Shown: positions 24,201 through 32,883, counted from the stretch's first letter. The stretch is DNA of 33,071 bases from an uncultured Porphyromonadaceae bacterium (GCA_947073495.1 CAMTMX010000035.1:1-33071); one strand, 5' to 3'. Notes: generated from the sequence alone by a model not told the origin. A program made the numbers and translations.

Positions 24201-24534
24201 ATGGACCAAGCCTTCTGTAATGCTTGTCAATGAAGCCAATTACAGTGATGCTCACGGCACTCCTTATGCCTATAAGGCGCTCGGCATTGGTGAAGTTATC
24301 GGAGCGCCTATTCCCGGAACAATGACAGCAGTGTGGTGGGAAACTCAGATTGATCCTACAATTGTGTTTGGTATTCCTCAGGTGACAAACATGACTCCGG
24401 ACGGAACTGTACTTGAAAACACTCAGCTCAATCCCGATATTCTTATATATAATCAGCCCGCTGATGTCGAGAGCGGTAGGGATGCTCAGCTTGAAGGTGC
24501 AATCCGACACCTTATGGAAAAGACTAAGAAATAA
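21298..24534 (+). CDS. Secreted tricorn-like S41 peptidase (copy 2)
   Basis: This 1078-residue paralogue of the 4496-7744 gene has the same order: signal peptide (first ~20 residues), PD40 propeller repeats, a Lys/Asp/Ser-rich linker (about 561-595), a second propeller segment, a helical region, a PDZ domain (about 785-865) and the S41 core. The tetrad is Ser767-His768 (LNASHTGG), Ser983 (NYSDAHGTP) and Glu1040 (VLENTQLNPD), nearly the same residue numbers as in copy 1. The two copies are clearly homologous along the whole length but diverged, so the duplication is old. The linker has two A8 runs (23022-23029 and 23032-23039). It has its own promoter and terminator. The expected role is degradation of oligopeptides in the periplasm. 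Confidence 0.92.
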   Translation: MKRTALISLLLAAGTASSFADNAPKWLRDAAISPDGTTVAFTYKGDIFTVPVKGGTATQITSNQDYDGVPVWSKDGKNIVFLSTREGSDDIFITSAKGGTPRRLTTSSGNEKPLTFLNDSILLFSASSLPGRTTARAPFSTQVYELNVNRNNPRPKLYLSQPMISADANSSGQVLYQDRKGVEDVLRKHERSSGTADVWLYNNGLFSQLTNQNWGNQCPVWGKGDTYYFVSEKDGTLNVFEGNIVNKTEKQLTKFTKHPVRSLSSSDNGTLAFSWDGEIYTLTPGSEPQKINVQIISDDYDSDLVKRYEKYGASDIAVSPEGKEVAFIIRGDVYVTDTEYETTKRITNTPAQERTVSFSPDGRTLVFDSDVDGIWQLFTAKIKNDKEKQFAYATDIEIEPLYKCETSAMQPQFSPDGKMVAFLENRTELKVIDVNTKKVNTALDGKYNYSYSDGDIPFAWSPDSKWLLVSYIGFGGWNNTDIALVKADGSEVVDLTESGYSDYNPKWALDGKALTYSSGRYGMKAHGSWGNQDDIMIMVLDDEAWDKFNYTEEEAKLAENAESDNNDDASDSKDSKKTKKNKKGKDTNAGKKDVKETKFDLANRRYRTRRLTNRSSNIYDYFLSPKGDKLYFVAAATEGGWNMNVTDLKKGDTKVLLKGTSGTLYPDKKGENLFVQSYNGIKKVNLASADVKDVEYNAPYDRKPSLERAYMFDHMAKQVKDKFYDVNMHGVDWDYYTSHYREFLPYISNNRDFATLLSEVLGELNASHTGGRYSSYGPSMSTGFFGAYFDENYEGDGLKIAEILPRGPLAAKAADLQPGDVILAIDGQKILSGTDYFPMLEGKVAKKVRLEVKKSNGKVTNPVVKPISAGTQAQMTYQRWIDHNEHVADSLSGGKIGYVHVKGMDTQSFQSVYDRLLGKYRNCDAVVVDTRYNGGGWLHNDIAVLLNGKEYVKYVPRGKEIGHDPFAQWTKPSVMLVNEANYSDAHGTPYAYKALGIGEVIGAPIPGTMTAVWWETQIDPTIVFGIPQVTNMTPDGTVLENTQLNPDILIYNQPADVESGRDAQLEGAIRHLMEKTKK

Positions 24535-24564
24535 TCAGAATAAAATAGTTTTTTTGCCGTTATT

Positions 24565-24607
24565 AAAAAGGCTGTCATGACCATGAACGGTCATGACAGC
24601 CTTTTTT
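24565..24607 (+). terminator. Intrinsic terminator after tricorn-like peptidase 2
   Basis: A perfect 18-bp stem (24565-24582 with 24589-24606), 6-nt loop and T6 end form a strong terminator, 30 nt after the peptidase stop and just before dnaE. Confidence 0.9.
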
Positions 24608-24638
24608 CTTTATAATATCTAATATATTGACTATCCGT

Positions 24639-27600
24639 ATGATTCCATTCGTTCATCTTCATGTGCATTCTCAGTATAGCCTGCTTGATGGAAAAGCTTC
24701 TATATCAGAACTTGTTGACAAGGCAATCGGCGACGGCATGCGTGGTATTGCATTGACCGACCATGGCAACATGTTTGGTATAAAGGAATTTTATAATTAT
24801 GTCAACAAAAAAAATTCAGGCAAGCCGGATGAAGAAAAGTTCAAACCTATTTTAGGATGTGAAATGTATGTGGCACGTGAAAAAATGACTGACCGTAAAG
24901 ATAAAAGCGACAATGGTTATCATTTGATCGTGCTGGCTAAAAACAGCAAGGGTTATCATAACTTGATAAAACTTGTGAGCAAGGCATGGACGGATGGATA
25001 CTATTATAAACCGAGAACCGACCGGGAACAGCTTGCTTTGCATCGCGAGGGATTGATAGTATGTTCAGCCTGCCTTGGAGGCGAAGTGCCGCAGTTCATA
25101 ATTCATGACGATCTGCAGGCAGCGGAGGAACGGATTTTATGGTATAAACAGACTTTTGGTGATGACTATTATCTGGAGCTTCAACGACATCAGACTTTCA
25201 AGGAAAATGCTAATAGGGAAGTTTATCCACTTGAAGAAAAAGTGAACAAGGTGCTCCTTGAAATGGCAAGGAAGCATAACATTAAGGTGATTGCCACAAA
25301 TGATGTCCATTTCACATTTGAGGATGACGCAGAAGCACACGATCGACTGATTTGCGTTTCGATGCAAAAAAAATTTAGTGAACCGCGTCTGCACTATACG
25401 AAACAAGAATGGTTGAAGTCTACGGAGGAGATGAATAAGATCTTTGAGGATGTTCCGGAGGCTCTTCAAAACACTCAGGAGATTGTTGATAAAATTGAAT
25501 TTTATTCAATAGACCACGGTCCGATCATGCCTAATTTTGCTATTCCTGAAGAATTCGGCACAGAAGAGGAATACCGGAAGAGACTTACTGAAGAGGATCT
25601 TTTCAACGAGTTTACGAGAGATGAAAACGGAAATGTGGTTCTGTCACAAGAAGAGGCGGAGAAAAAAATTAAACGTCTTGGAGGTTACGACAAACTATAT
25701 AGAATTAAATTTGAGGCAGACTATCTGGAGAAACTTACATGGGAAGGTGCGAAGGAAAGATATGGAGATCCTTTGCCCGACGATGTGAAAGAACGGTTGA
25801 AATTCGAACTTTATATTATGAAGACCATGGGTTTCCCCGGTTACTTCCTAATTGTTCAAGACTTTATAAATGTCGCTAAGAAGCAGCTTGGTGTGAGTGT
25901 AGGTCCCGGTCGTGGATCTGCTGCCGGAAGTGCGGCGGCATATTGCCTTGGCATAACTCAGATTGACCCTATAAAATACGATTTGCTTTTTGAACGCTTC
26001 TTGAATCCTGACCGTATTTCTCTCCCTGATATAGACGTTGATTTCGACGACGACGGAAGATATGTGGTTTTGAAATATGTGACAGAAAAGTATGGAGCGG
26101 AAAAAGTAGCCCATATTATCACATATCAGACCATGGCTACAAAGTCGGCGATAAAGGACGTGGCAAAGGTAATGGAACTCCCGCTTCCTGAATCAAACCG
26201 TCTTGCAAAACTTGTGCCTGACAAACTTCCGGAAGTGAACGGCAAATCCCCGAAGGTCAATTTCAAGAATTGCCTGGAATATTGCAAGGAATTTGAGGCC
26301 GAAACTCATAATGAAAATCCGGTTGTAAGAGAGGTTATGAAATATGCCGGTCAGCTGGAAGGAAATGTGCGGGGCACCGGTATTCATGCATGTGGGGTGA
26401 TTATTGGAAGGGACGATATAACAGATTGGGTTCCCATCAACATGGCAACCGATGCCGATGGCACAAAGGTTATCTCCACTCAGTATGAAGGAAGTGTGAT
26501 CGAGGAGACCGGACTTATTAAGATGGACTTCCTCGGTTTGAAGACATTGTCAATCATTAAGGAGGCTCTTGCCAATATAAAATATACAAGAGGTATTGAT
26601 CTTGATATAGAGCACATTCCTCTTGATGATGCCCCCACTTTTAAATTGTATTGCGACGGAAGAACGACTTCCACATTCCAGTTTGAGTCTGCGGGTATGC
26701 AAAATTCGCTTAGAGAACTCAGACCTTCAAAGTTTGAAGATTTGATTGCGATGAATGCCCTTTATCGTCCGGGGCCGATGGATTATATCCCTTCATTTAT
26801 CAAACGAAAACATGGGGAGGAACCTATTTCCTATGATATCCCTATCATGGAGAAATATCTTCAGGAAACTTATGGTATCACTGTTTATCAAGAACAGGTG
26901 ATGCTTTTGTCACGATTGTTGTCAAACTTCACCCGAGGCGAGAGCGATATGCTTCGCAAGGCAATGGGAAAGAAGCAGATCGACAAGATGGCGAAGCTGA
27001 AGGTGAAGTTTATGGACGAAGGTCAAAAAAATGGTCATAAGGCAGAGGTGCTTGAAAAAATTTGGGCTGACTGGGAGAAATTCGCCTCATACGCATTTAA
27101 TAAAAGTCATGCCACCTGCTATACATGGGTGGCATATCAGACAGCTTATCTTAAAGCTAATTATCCTGCAGAATATATGGCAGGTGTCCTTAGCCGAAAC
27201 CTCGGAGCCGCCGATAAACTTAAGAAAATTATGGACGAATGTATCCGAATGGGAATTGACGTGAAGGGTCCGGATGTCAATGAGTCTATCGAAAAATTCA
27301 GTGTAACCAAGAAAGGGGAAATACGTTTTGGTCTTGGCGCTGTTAAAGGAGTTGGTGGAAACGCCGTTAATGCAATCATTGCAGAAAGGGTTGAAAACGG
27401 ACCGTTTAAGGATATATATGATTTTGTGGAAAGGGTTAACCTTAGTAGCTGTAATCGCGCTTCCATTGAAAACCTCGGTATGGCTGGTGCGTTCGATAGC
27501 CTTGGCTATAGGAGGGAGATCTTTGTAGAACCTATGTTCGACACTACATACACAGATATGCTTGTCAAGTATGGACAGACTATTCAGAACGACAAGAATT

Positions 27601-28319
27601 CTATGCAGGCAAGTCTGTTTGGAGATATAGAGCCTATCGAAACAGCACGTCCACCCATTCCTCAGGTTACTCCTTGGAATCGGTTGAAACTTCTTGATGA
27701 AGAGAAAAAACTTGTGACGATATATTTATCAGCACATCCGCTTGATCCATATTATATGGAATTGACATACGGATGTAACTGTCCGTGCGGAGAGTTTGAA
27801 GATAAAAAGGAAGCCGGAGCAAAATTAACAATAGGAGGAATGGTGACAGGGTTAAACACAAGGATGAGCAGAAATGGTAATCCTTACGGAGTCCTGACAA
27901 TCGAGGATAAGACAGGGAGTGTTGATTTCATGATTTTCGGTAAAAACTTCGACAATTATAAGAATCGGCTTCAGCCAGGAGATGCCGTATACATGAAGGT
28001 TAATATCAATCCAGGAAGGTTTAATCCAGATAGACTTGATGTTAGTATTGAAGAGATCCAAAGCCTTGATAATATAAAGGGAAAGATGGCTAATACTATC
28101 ACGATATATCTTGATGACAAATTCTGCTCAGAAGACTTTTTTAATAAGCTCACAGAGTTTCAGCCTGATGAACGTATGGGAGATTTATTCCTTAACATTT
28201 ACAATACTGAAACCAATCAGATGATAAGTATTCATTCAAGAAAAAGATTCCCTATTACAAAGGATGTGGTCTCCTTTCTTGAAGAATGGGGAATAAAATA
28301 TAAAGTCACAACGTCATAA
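24639..28319 (+). CDS. dnaE: DNA polymerase III subunit alpha
   Basis: DnaE is the catalytic subunit of the replicative polymerase. The ATG at 24639 gives 1226 residues beginning MIPFVHLHVHSQYS, which matches the family N-terminus; a longer frame from a TTG at 24627 adds four residues. Domains in order: PHP (about 1-280, HLHVHSQYSLLDG and metal-site histidines), polymerase palm with GPGRGSAAGS (about 420-430) and catalytic Asp464 and Asp466 in PDIDVDFDDD, fingers, a helix-hairpin-helix region near 900, and an OB fold (about 1060-1135; TIGGMVTGLNTRMSRNGNPY). No intein is present. Length is typical for Bacteroidota DnaE. I see no exact -7 box between the preceding terminator and the start. Confidence 0.97.
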   Translation: MIPFVHLHVHSQYSLLDGKASISELVDKAIGDGMRGIALTDHGNMFGIKEFYNYVNKKNSGKPDEEKFKPILGCEMYVAREKMTDRKDKSDNGYHLIVLAKNSKGYHNLIKLVSKAWTDGYYYKPRTDREQLALHREGLIVCSACLGGEVPQFIIHDDLQAAEERILWYKQTFGDDYYLELQRHQTFKENANREVYPLEEKVNKVLLEMARKHNIKVIATNDVHFTFEDDAEAHDRLICVSMQKKFSEPRLHYTKQEWLKSTEEMNKIFEDVPEALQNTQEIVDKIEFYSIDHGPIMPNFAIPEEFGTEEEYRKRLTEEDLFNEFTRDENGNVVLSQEEAEKKIKRLGGYDKLYRIKFEADYLEKLTWEGAKERYGDPLPDDVKERLKFELYIMKTMGFPGYFLIVQDFINVAKKQLGVSVGPGRGSAAGSAAAYCLGITQIDPIKYDLLFERFLNPDRISLPDIDVDFDDDGRYVVLKYVTEKYGAEKVAHIITYQTMATKSAIKDVAKVMELPLPESNRLAKLVPDKLPEVNGKSPKVNFKNCLEYCKEFEAETHNENPVVREVMKYAGQLEGNVRGTGIHACGVIIGRDDITDWVPINMATDADGTKVISTQYEGSVIEETGLIKMDFLGLKTLSIIKEALANIKYTRGIDLDIEHIPLDDAPTFKLYCDGRTTSTFQFESAGMQNSLRELRPSKFEDLIAMNALYRPGPMDYIPSFIKRKHGEEPISYDIPIMEKYLQETYGITVYQEQVMLLSRLLSNFTRGESDMLRKAMGKKQIDKMAKLKVKFMDEGQKNGHKAEVLEKIWADWEKFASYAFNKSHATCYTWVAYQTAYLKANYPAEYMAGVLSRNLGAADKLKKIMDECIRMGIDVKGPDVNESIEKFSVTKKGEIRFGLGAVKGVGGNAVNAIIAERVENGPFKDIYDFVERVNLSSCNRASIENLGMAGAFDSLGYRREIFVEPMFDTTYTDMLVKYGQTIQNDKNSMQASLFGDIEPIETARPPIPQVTPWNRLKLLDEEKKLVTIYLSAHPLDPYYMELTYGCNCPCGEFEDKKEAGAKLTIGGMVTGLNTRMSRNGNPYGVLTIEDKTGSVDFMIFGKNFDNYKNRLQPGDAVYMKVNINPGRFNPDRLDVSIEEIQSLDNIKGKMANTITIYLDDKFCSEDFFNKLTEFQPDERMGDLFLNIYNTETNQMISIHSRKRFPITKDVVSFLEEWGIKYKVTTS

Positions 28320-28399
28320 TCTTATGAAAGATTCCAATTATTCATATTTCTGTTAATCAGAAGATAAAAAGGTATAATAAATTTTTTATGAGCGGGATA

Positions 28400-28430
28400 T
28401 TGTCTGTTTCATTAAAAATGTCTACCTTTG
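28400..28430 (+). promoter_or_regulatory. Promoter of trxA
   Basis: TTG (28400-28402), a 20-nt spacer and TACCTTTG (28423-28430) match the -33/-7 consensus exactly. The predicted leader is about 35 nt. This supports the downstream ATG at 28472 as the true start, because a longer frame beginning at 28388 would start upstream of its own promoter. Confidence 0.8.
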
Positions 28431-28471
28431 GGAAAATTTTATTCTTATATTATATTAAAAACATATCAAAA

Positions 28472-28786
28472 ATGGCTTTAGAATTTACCGACCAGACAGC
28501 ACGCGAGGCGATCGAATCTGGCAGTCCCGTGGTTATTGACTTCTGGGCAACTTGGTGTGGTCCCTGCATTAAACTTGGACCAGTTGTTGAAGAACTTGCT
28601 GAAAAGTATGCAGGTCAGGTTACTATTGGCAAACTCAATATTGATGACAACGACGAAATCGCAAGCGAGAATAGGGTTAGAAACATTCCTACCGTTCTTT
28701 TCTTCAAAGATGGAGAACTCAAAGAGCGTAGTGTAGGTCTTGTTAAACTTTCAGACCTTGAAGAGAAATTGGCAAAGATTCTTTAA
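28472..28786 (+). CDS. trxA: Thioredoxin
   Basis: The 104-residue product is a classical cytosolic thioredoxin: FWATWCGPC with redox Cys29 and Cys32, the buried Asp in VIDFWA, cis-proline segment RNIPTVLFFKDG and the glycine near VGLVKL. It reduces protein disulfides at the expense of thioredoxin reductase. The longer frame starting at 28388 would add 28 residues of no thioredoxin character and begins upstream of the promoter, so the start is set at 28472. It follows dnaE by about 150 nt with its own promoter and is closed by a hairpin at 28809-28845. Confidence 0.96.
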   Translation: MALEFTDQTAREAIESGSPVVIDFWATWCGPCIKLGPVVEELAEKYAGQVTIGKLNIDDNDEIASENRVRNIPTVLFFKDGELKERSVGLVKLSDLEEKLAKIL

Positions 28787-28808
28787 TCTGTCTCCATCTC
28801 TATAAAAT

Positions 28809-28850
28809 AATAATCCCCGAATATTTCAGTTATTCGGGGATTATTTGGTT
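28809..28850. terminator. Bidirectional terminator between trxA and the NlpC gene
   Basis: A perfect 15-bp stem (28809-28823 with 28831-28845), with AT outer ends, lies between convergent genes. The plus-strand flank is TGGTTTTT and the minus-strand flank ATTTTATAG, so it can serve trxA and the leftward peptidase gene. Confidence 0.85.
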
Positions 28851-28872
28851 TTTAGAATGTTAAGGAACTTGT

Positions 28873-29409
28873 TTAATCCTTGTCTGCCACTCTTCCATAC
28901 ATGATAAATGTGCGTTGATAATAATCAGTCGTCATATCAGAAATAATAACTCCTTTTTTTGTAGAAGCGTGAATAAATTGCACCCCATCAATCATTATTC
29001 CCACATGTGAAATAGTTTTCTTGTCTTTACCGGTGGCAAAAAATGCAAGATCTCCGGGTTTTACTTCCTTTGGTTTTATTTTTTTGCAAAATTCAGCCTG
29101 TCTTTGGGAATTGCGTGGCAATTTTATCCCTGTTACGTCTTCATAGACCCTTAAGACCATACCGGAACAATCAGTCCCTTTCCCTTTTTCTGATCCGGCA
29201 TATCTGTACGGAGTTCCAACCCAAGACAAGGCTTCCTTCACAATTTTATTCCGGCCGCCTTTAATATTGGATATTTGGATTGTCTCTATGTCCGGTTTCT
29301 TTATTTTGTCGGCTTTAGAAGATGATTTACATCCGCTTGACAACAAAAGTATTGTCATGCATGTGCCAAATATGACACAATACACTATTTTTGATGATAA
29401 ATATTTCAT
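28873..29409 (-). CDS. NlpC/P60 (C40) cell-wall peptidase, lipoprotein
   Basis: The 178-residue product has an N-terminal hydrophobic segment ending LLLSSGC, with Cys27 as the likely lipidation site (the -3 residue is Ser, so the lipobox is not canonical). The C40 domain spans about residues 52-175. Its catalytic residues are Cys81 (TDCSGMV), His135 (ISHVGIMI) and His147 (FIHAST), and it has the usual VGTPYRYAG entry. Such enzymes cut peptidoglycan stem peptides, typically the gamma-D-Glu to diamino acid bond, and act in wall turnover at the outer membrane. It is a single gene, divergent from degP and with its own promoter at 29473-29503. Length is typical for Spr/MepS-like proteins. Confidence 0.92.
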   Translation of the reverse strand: MKYLSSKIVYCVIFGTCMTILLLSSGCKSSSKADKIKKPDIETIQISNIKGGRNKIVKEALSWVGTPYRYAGSEKGKGTDCSGMVLRVYEDVTGIKLPRNSQRQAEFCKKIKPKEVKPGDLAFFATGKDKKTISHVGIMIDGVQFIHASTKKGVIISDMTTDYYQRTFIMYGRVADKD

Positions 29410-29472
29410 TTAGATCTAAATAAAGAGAGATAAAAGATGTCATAATTCTTATCGTTTGCACTCCTTCCAATG

Positions 29473-29503
29473 CAAAATTAATGTAAATTTCATATTTCTC
29501 AAA
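29473..29503 (-). promoter_or_regulatory. Promoter of the NlpC/P60 gene
   Basis: On the minus strand TTTG (29503-29500), a 19-nt spacer and TAATTTTG (29480-29473) match the consensus. The predicted leader is about 55 nt. In the remaining part of this 290-bp divergent region (29504-29699) I find no exact -7 box facing degP. Confidence 0.72.
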
Positions 29504-29699
29504 TAAAATTTAATAATTTTAGAAATTGAATTTTTGTTTTATTAAATTAACTTAAAACACTTATCGAAAGGTATAGAAGAATGTAATAATGGAGAGTTTT
29601 TTGCATTGTTATAGTGTGTAGTTCGGAAATCATGCGGCATTCCACTCCGCAAAAGTTTCCATAAAAATGAAGATAATCAACCTTACATATTTTAAAGAC

Positions 29700-31184
29700 A
29701 TGAAGAGATATAGTATTCCAGCCATGGCAGCACTCCTGGCAATTCTCGTTTCTCCGGCTTGTGCCGACAATCATGCAGAAAACAATACCCCTCAGTTTAT
29801 AAGAACTTCAAATGGGGCATCATTTGAAACAGACTTCACCGTTGCCGCGGAAAAAACGGTCAATGCGGTGGTATGTATAAAGAGTTTTACGACACAACGT
29901 CAAAATTCTTACGGCAATCAGGGTGGTGGATATGATCCATTTGGAATGTTTGATTTTTTCTTCGGTCCTCAGCAACGTCAGCAGCAACCGAGACAACAGC
30001 AGCGGAGCAATGAGCCGGTCCAGAGTGGTGTCGGTTCAGGCGTAATAATTTCCGATGATGGATATATCGTGACCAACAATCATGTGATTGAAGACGCAGA
30101 CAAACTTGAGGTGCTTCTCAATGACAATTCTACATACGAAGCGCGGGTGATCGGAACTGATGAGGCAACGGATCTTGCCTTGATCAAGATTGAGGCGGAA
30201 AACCTCTCCCCTATTACATTTGGTGACAGTGAGCAGCTTAAGATAGGAGAATGGGTGCTTGCCGTAGGAAATCCCTTTGGCTTCAATTCTACTGTGACTG
30301 CCGGTATCGTGAGTGCCAAGGCGAGAAGCCTCAGCCAGAATGGAAGAAATGGGAAAATAGGTATGGAGTCTTACATACAGACTGACGCCGCTCTTAATCC
30401 CGGCAATTCGGGAGGAGCATTGGTAAATCTCAAAGGTGAATTGATCGGTGTAAACTCTGCTATCTATTCAAATACTGGTAGCTATGCCGGCTTCTCATTT
30501 GCAATTCCTACTACAATTGTGAAAAAGGTGATGATGGATCTTCGCCAGTATGGCACTGTTCAGCGTGCCGTATTGGGTTGCACGGTTAAGGAACTTGATG
30601 CAAAGATTGCTAAAGATAAGAATATCACAGCTGTAAAAGCAGGACTTCTCGTAGATGCTGTCAATGACAGAAGTACTGCAAAAGAGATAGGTCTCCAGAA
30701 AGACGATGTCATAACTGCAATCAACGATGTTGAAGTTCATAATTTTGCACAACTTATTGAGCAACTCAATAAGTTCCGTCCCGGTGATAAGATTACAGTG
30801 ACTTATTATCGTGATAATAAAAAAGAAGTGAAATCTGCTACCCTACGTAACACACAAGGTAACACGTCAATTACTAAGAAAGGCGATTTTTCTGAAATAG
30901 GATGTGCATTCATGAAGTTGACTGATGAGCAGAAACGGCAGCTTGGCATTTCTACCGGAGTCAAAGTTACAGGTCTCAAAAATGGAGCATTCAGAGACGC
31001 CGGCATTAAAGAGGGATTTGTGATCACAGACATTAATGGCAGAGCTGTTAACTCGTCGGATGATGTTGAACAAATCTACAATATGATAATGAAATCAGAA
31101 GATGGAGACAAAGTGATGTTCATAACCGGAATCTATCCTTCGGGCAAGAAATACTACTATGCAGTAAATCTTTCTCAAGAATAA
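29700..31184 (+). CDS. DegP/HtrA periplasmic serine protease (Do family)
   Basis: I use the ATG at 29700 (494 residues), which opens directly onto a signal peptide (MKRYSIPAMAALLAILVSPA); a frame from 29667 would add 11 residues ahead of it. The S1C protease domain has a complete triad: His128 (NNHVIED), Asp158 (EATDLALI) and Ser237 (NPGNSGGALV). A Gly/Gln-rich loop (about 75-105, PQQRQQQPRQQQ) corresponds to the LA loop that mediates oligomer contacts in DegP. Two PDZ domains follow (about 290-375 and 395-490). The enzyme degrades or refolds misfolded envelope proteins. No housekeeping -7 box faces it, so it may be read from an alternative-sigma promoter; that is inference. A terminator lies 20 nt downstream. 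Confidence 0.94.
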   Translation: MKRYSIPAMAALLAILVSPACADNHAENNTPQFIRTSNGASFETDFTVAAEKTVNAVVCIKSFTTQRQNSYGNQGGGYDPFGMFDFFFGPQQRQQQPRQQQRSNEPVQSGVGSGVIISDDGYIVTNNHVIEDADKLEVLLNDNSTYEARVIGTDEATDLALIKIEAENLSPITFGDSEQLKIGEWVLAVGNPFGFNSTVTAGIVSAKARSLSQNGRNGKIGMESYIQTDAALNPGNSGGALVNLKGELIGVNSAIYSNTGSYAGFSFAIPTTIVKKVMMDLRQYGTVQRAVLGCTVKELDAKIAKDKNITAVKAGLLVDAVNDRSTAKEIGLQKDDVITAINDVEVHNFAQLIEQLNKFRPGDKITVTYYRDNKKEVKSATLRNTQGNTSITKKGDFSEIGCAFMKLTDEQKRQLGISTGVKVTGLKNGAFRDAGIKEGFVITDINGRAVNSSDDVEQIYNMIMKSEDGDKVMFITGIYPSGKKYYYAVNLSQE

Positions 31185-31203
31185 AATCAATCAGAAATAT
31201 AAA

Positions 31204-31248
31204 AATAATCTGTCGATTCATATTTATGAGGCGGCAGATTATTTTTTT
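31204..31248 (+). terminator. Intrinsic terminator after degP
   Basis: A 12-bp stem (31204-31215 with 31232-31243, one G-U pair) with an inner small dyad in the loop is followed by T7 (31242-31248). Confidence 0.82.
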
Positions 31249-31292
31249 ATATTATTTATACAACATTCGCGCGTAGTCTACGTTTAAAATTA

Positions 31293-31339
31293 GGCACAAG
31301 TGCCCAATCCTATGTGTTTGGCAGACTTATCTGTCAAAC
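31293..31339 (+). other. Two hairpins in the rpoD leader
   Basis: A perfect 5-bp hairpin with a 2-nt loop (GGCAC/GTGCC, 31293-31304) is followed by a 10-bp hairpin with a 4-nt loop (31316-31325 with 31330-31339, one G-U pair). The second ends 24 nt before the rpoD ATG. The nearest -7-like box is TACGTTTA (31279-31286), one base off consensus and without a -33 TTG. If used, both hairpins would be in the mRNA leader. Confidence 0.5.
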
Positions 31340-31363
31340 CGGCAATTATTTTTGGAAGGGAAT

Positions 31364-32224
31364 ATGAGACAGCTAAAGATTACAAAATCAATCACCAACC
31401 GCGAAAGCGCATCTCTTGATAAATATCTGCAGGAAATTGGCCGTGAGGAACTGATTTCAGTCAGTGAGGAGGTGGAACTCGCTCAGCGAATCAAAAAAGG
31501 AGATCATGCAGCATTGGAAAAGCTTACACGAGCAAATCTCCGTTTTGTGGTTTCAGTAGCAAAACAATATCAGAATCAAGGATTAAGTCTCCCCGATCTT
31601 ATCAACGAAGGTAATCTCGGACTTATACGTGCAGCTCAGAAATTTGATGAGACCCGTGGTTTCAAATTCATTTCGTATGCTGTCTGGTGGATTCGCCAGT
31701 CAATTCTGCAGGCTCTTGCAGAACAGAGTCGCATCGTACGTCTTCCTTTGAATCAGGTTGGCTCCCTAAATAAAATCAGCAAGGAGCTTTCTAAATTTGA
31801 ACAGGAAAACGAGCGTCGTCCTTCTCCCGAAGAATTGGCTGACCGTCTTGGTCTGCCGGTAGACAAAGTGTCTGACACGTTGAAAGTATCCGGACGTCAT
31901 ATTTCTGTAGACGCTCCTTTTGTGGATGGCGAAGATAATTCTCTTCTTGATGTTCTTCCAAATGATGACAGTCCTATGGCTGACTCTTCTTTGAATCAGG
32001 AGAGTCTTTCAAAGGAAGTGGATCGTGCCCTCAAGCAGCTTTATGATCGTGAACGCGAAATTTTAAAGATGTTTTTCGGTATCGGATGTCAGGAAATGAC
32101 TCTTGAAGAGATAGGTGCAAAATTTGACCTGACACGTGAGCGTGTGCGTCAGATCAAGGAAAAAGCTATCAGGCGCCTCAAGGGGCAGAAGAGTAAACTT
32201 CTCAAAAGTTATCTTGGAGAATGA
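31364..32224 (+). CDS. rpoD: Primary RNA polymerase sigma factor
   Basis: The ATG at 31364 gives 286 residues starting [15 protein letters not shown], the usual N-terminus of the short Bacteroidota primary sigma factor; a TTG four codons earlier is not needed. Region 1.1 and the long non-conserved insert of proteobacterial RpoD are absent. Region 1.2 covers about 15-50 ([15 protein letters not shown]). Region 2 covers about 55-125 ([29 protein letters not shown], the -7 recognition and melting part). Region 3 follows, and region 4 ends in a helix-turn-helix ([17 protein letters not shown]). This factor reads the TTG/TAnnTTTG promoters seen across the window. A purine-rich GGAAGGG stretch lies just before the start. 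A small barrel gene follows after 41 nt. Confidence 0.96.
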   Translation: MRQLKITKSITNRESASLDKYLQEIGREELISVSEEVELAQRIKKGDHAALEKLTRANLRFVVSVAKQYQNQGLSLPDLINEGNLGLIRAAQKFDETRGFKFISYAVWWIRQSILQALAEQSRIVRLPLNQVGSLNKISKELSKFEQENERRPSPEELADRLGLPVDKVSDTLKVSGRHISVDAPFVDGEDNSLLDVLPNDDSPMADSSLNQESLSKEVDRALKQLYDREREILKMFFGIGCQEMTLEEIGAKFDLTRERVRQIKEKAIRRLKGQKSKLLKSYLGE

Positions 32225-32265
32225 CGAATGGATATAATCCTAACTAATCTAACTGAAAACACATT

Positions 32266-32883
32266 ATGAAAACACCCATACCCACGAGATTGAAGGCTCT
32301 TATGTTGGTCATGGGTGTTTTTTTATTCTCTTTTGCAGCGCATGCTGAATTTGTTGATTCTAAAGAAGCGTCTTTAGTTAATGATTCAGTTTTATCTCCA
32401 GCTATTGCAATTGTGAAAGAAACGAAAAACTCTCATTTTTCGTGGGGCGCTGAGTTCGGTACATCAATAGATATGAGTGGATATGATTCGTCTACTTTCA
32501 ATATAGATGCAATGGTTGGTTATCGTAGCTCGTTCTTTCATTTGCTTGGAGCAGGAGCTGGAGTGCACAGGTCAATGGGCACAGGAGACAACTATATTCC
32601 CATTTATGGAATAATGAGAACATCGTTTTCAAAAAATAAAAAATTATTTTTTATGAATCTGAAGATAGGATATTCTTTCAATACTATTGGAGATGCCCCT
32701 ATGTTTGGTGATGTGAATTGTTCGTTAGGTGCTGGCATTAATCTTGCGTCAGGAAGGACTTACCGGTCTTATCTGATTTTAGGTTATGAATTTCGTCATT
32801 TCAATCAGAGGAATAAAAGCAAAGCAGATTTGAAAGCTGACGATGTTTCCCTTGTTTCAATTTCTTTTGGTGTAAACTTTTAG
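32266..32883 (+). CDS. Small outer-membrane barrel-like protein
   Basis: The 205-residue product has a signal peptide (about 1-27, VFLFSFAAHA) and a mature region of short alternating strands with glycine turns (SWGAEFGTSIDMSG, GAGAGVHRSMGTG, LKIGYSF, CSLGAGINLASG) ending VSISFGVNF. The terminal Phe and strand pattern fit an eight-stranded outer-membrane barrel. I recognise no specific family. It lies 41 nt after rpoD with no intervening terminator or clear promoter, so it may be read through from rpoD; a functional link to the sigma factor is not implied. No terminator is seen downstream. Confidence 0.7.
   Translation: MKTPIPTRLKALMLVMGVFLFSFAAHAEFVDSKEASLVNDSVLSPAIAIVKETKNSHFSWGAEFGTSIDMSGYDSSTFNIDAMVGYRSSFFHLLGAGAGVHRSMGTGDNYIPIYGIMRTSFSKNKKLFFMNLKIGYSFNTIGDAPMFGDVNCSLGAGINLASGRTYRSYLILGYEFRHFNQRNKSKADLKADDVSLVSISFGVNF

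Noticed and set aside
28388..28471. N-terminal extension of thioredoxin
   Set aside because: The longer frame begins upstream of an exact promoter match (28400-28430), and its 28 residues do not belong to the thioredoxin fold.
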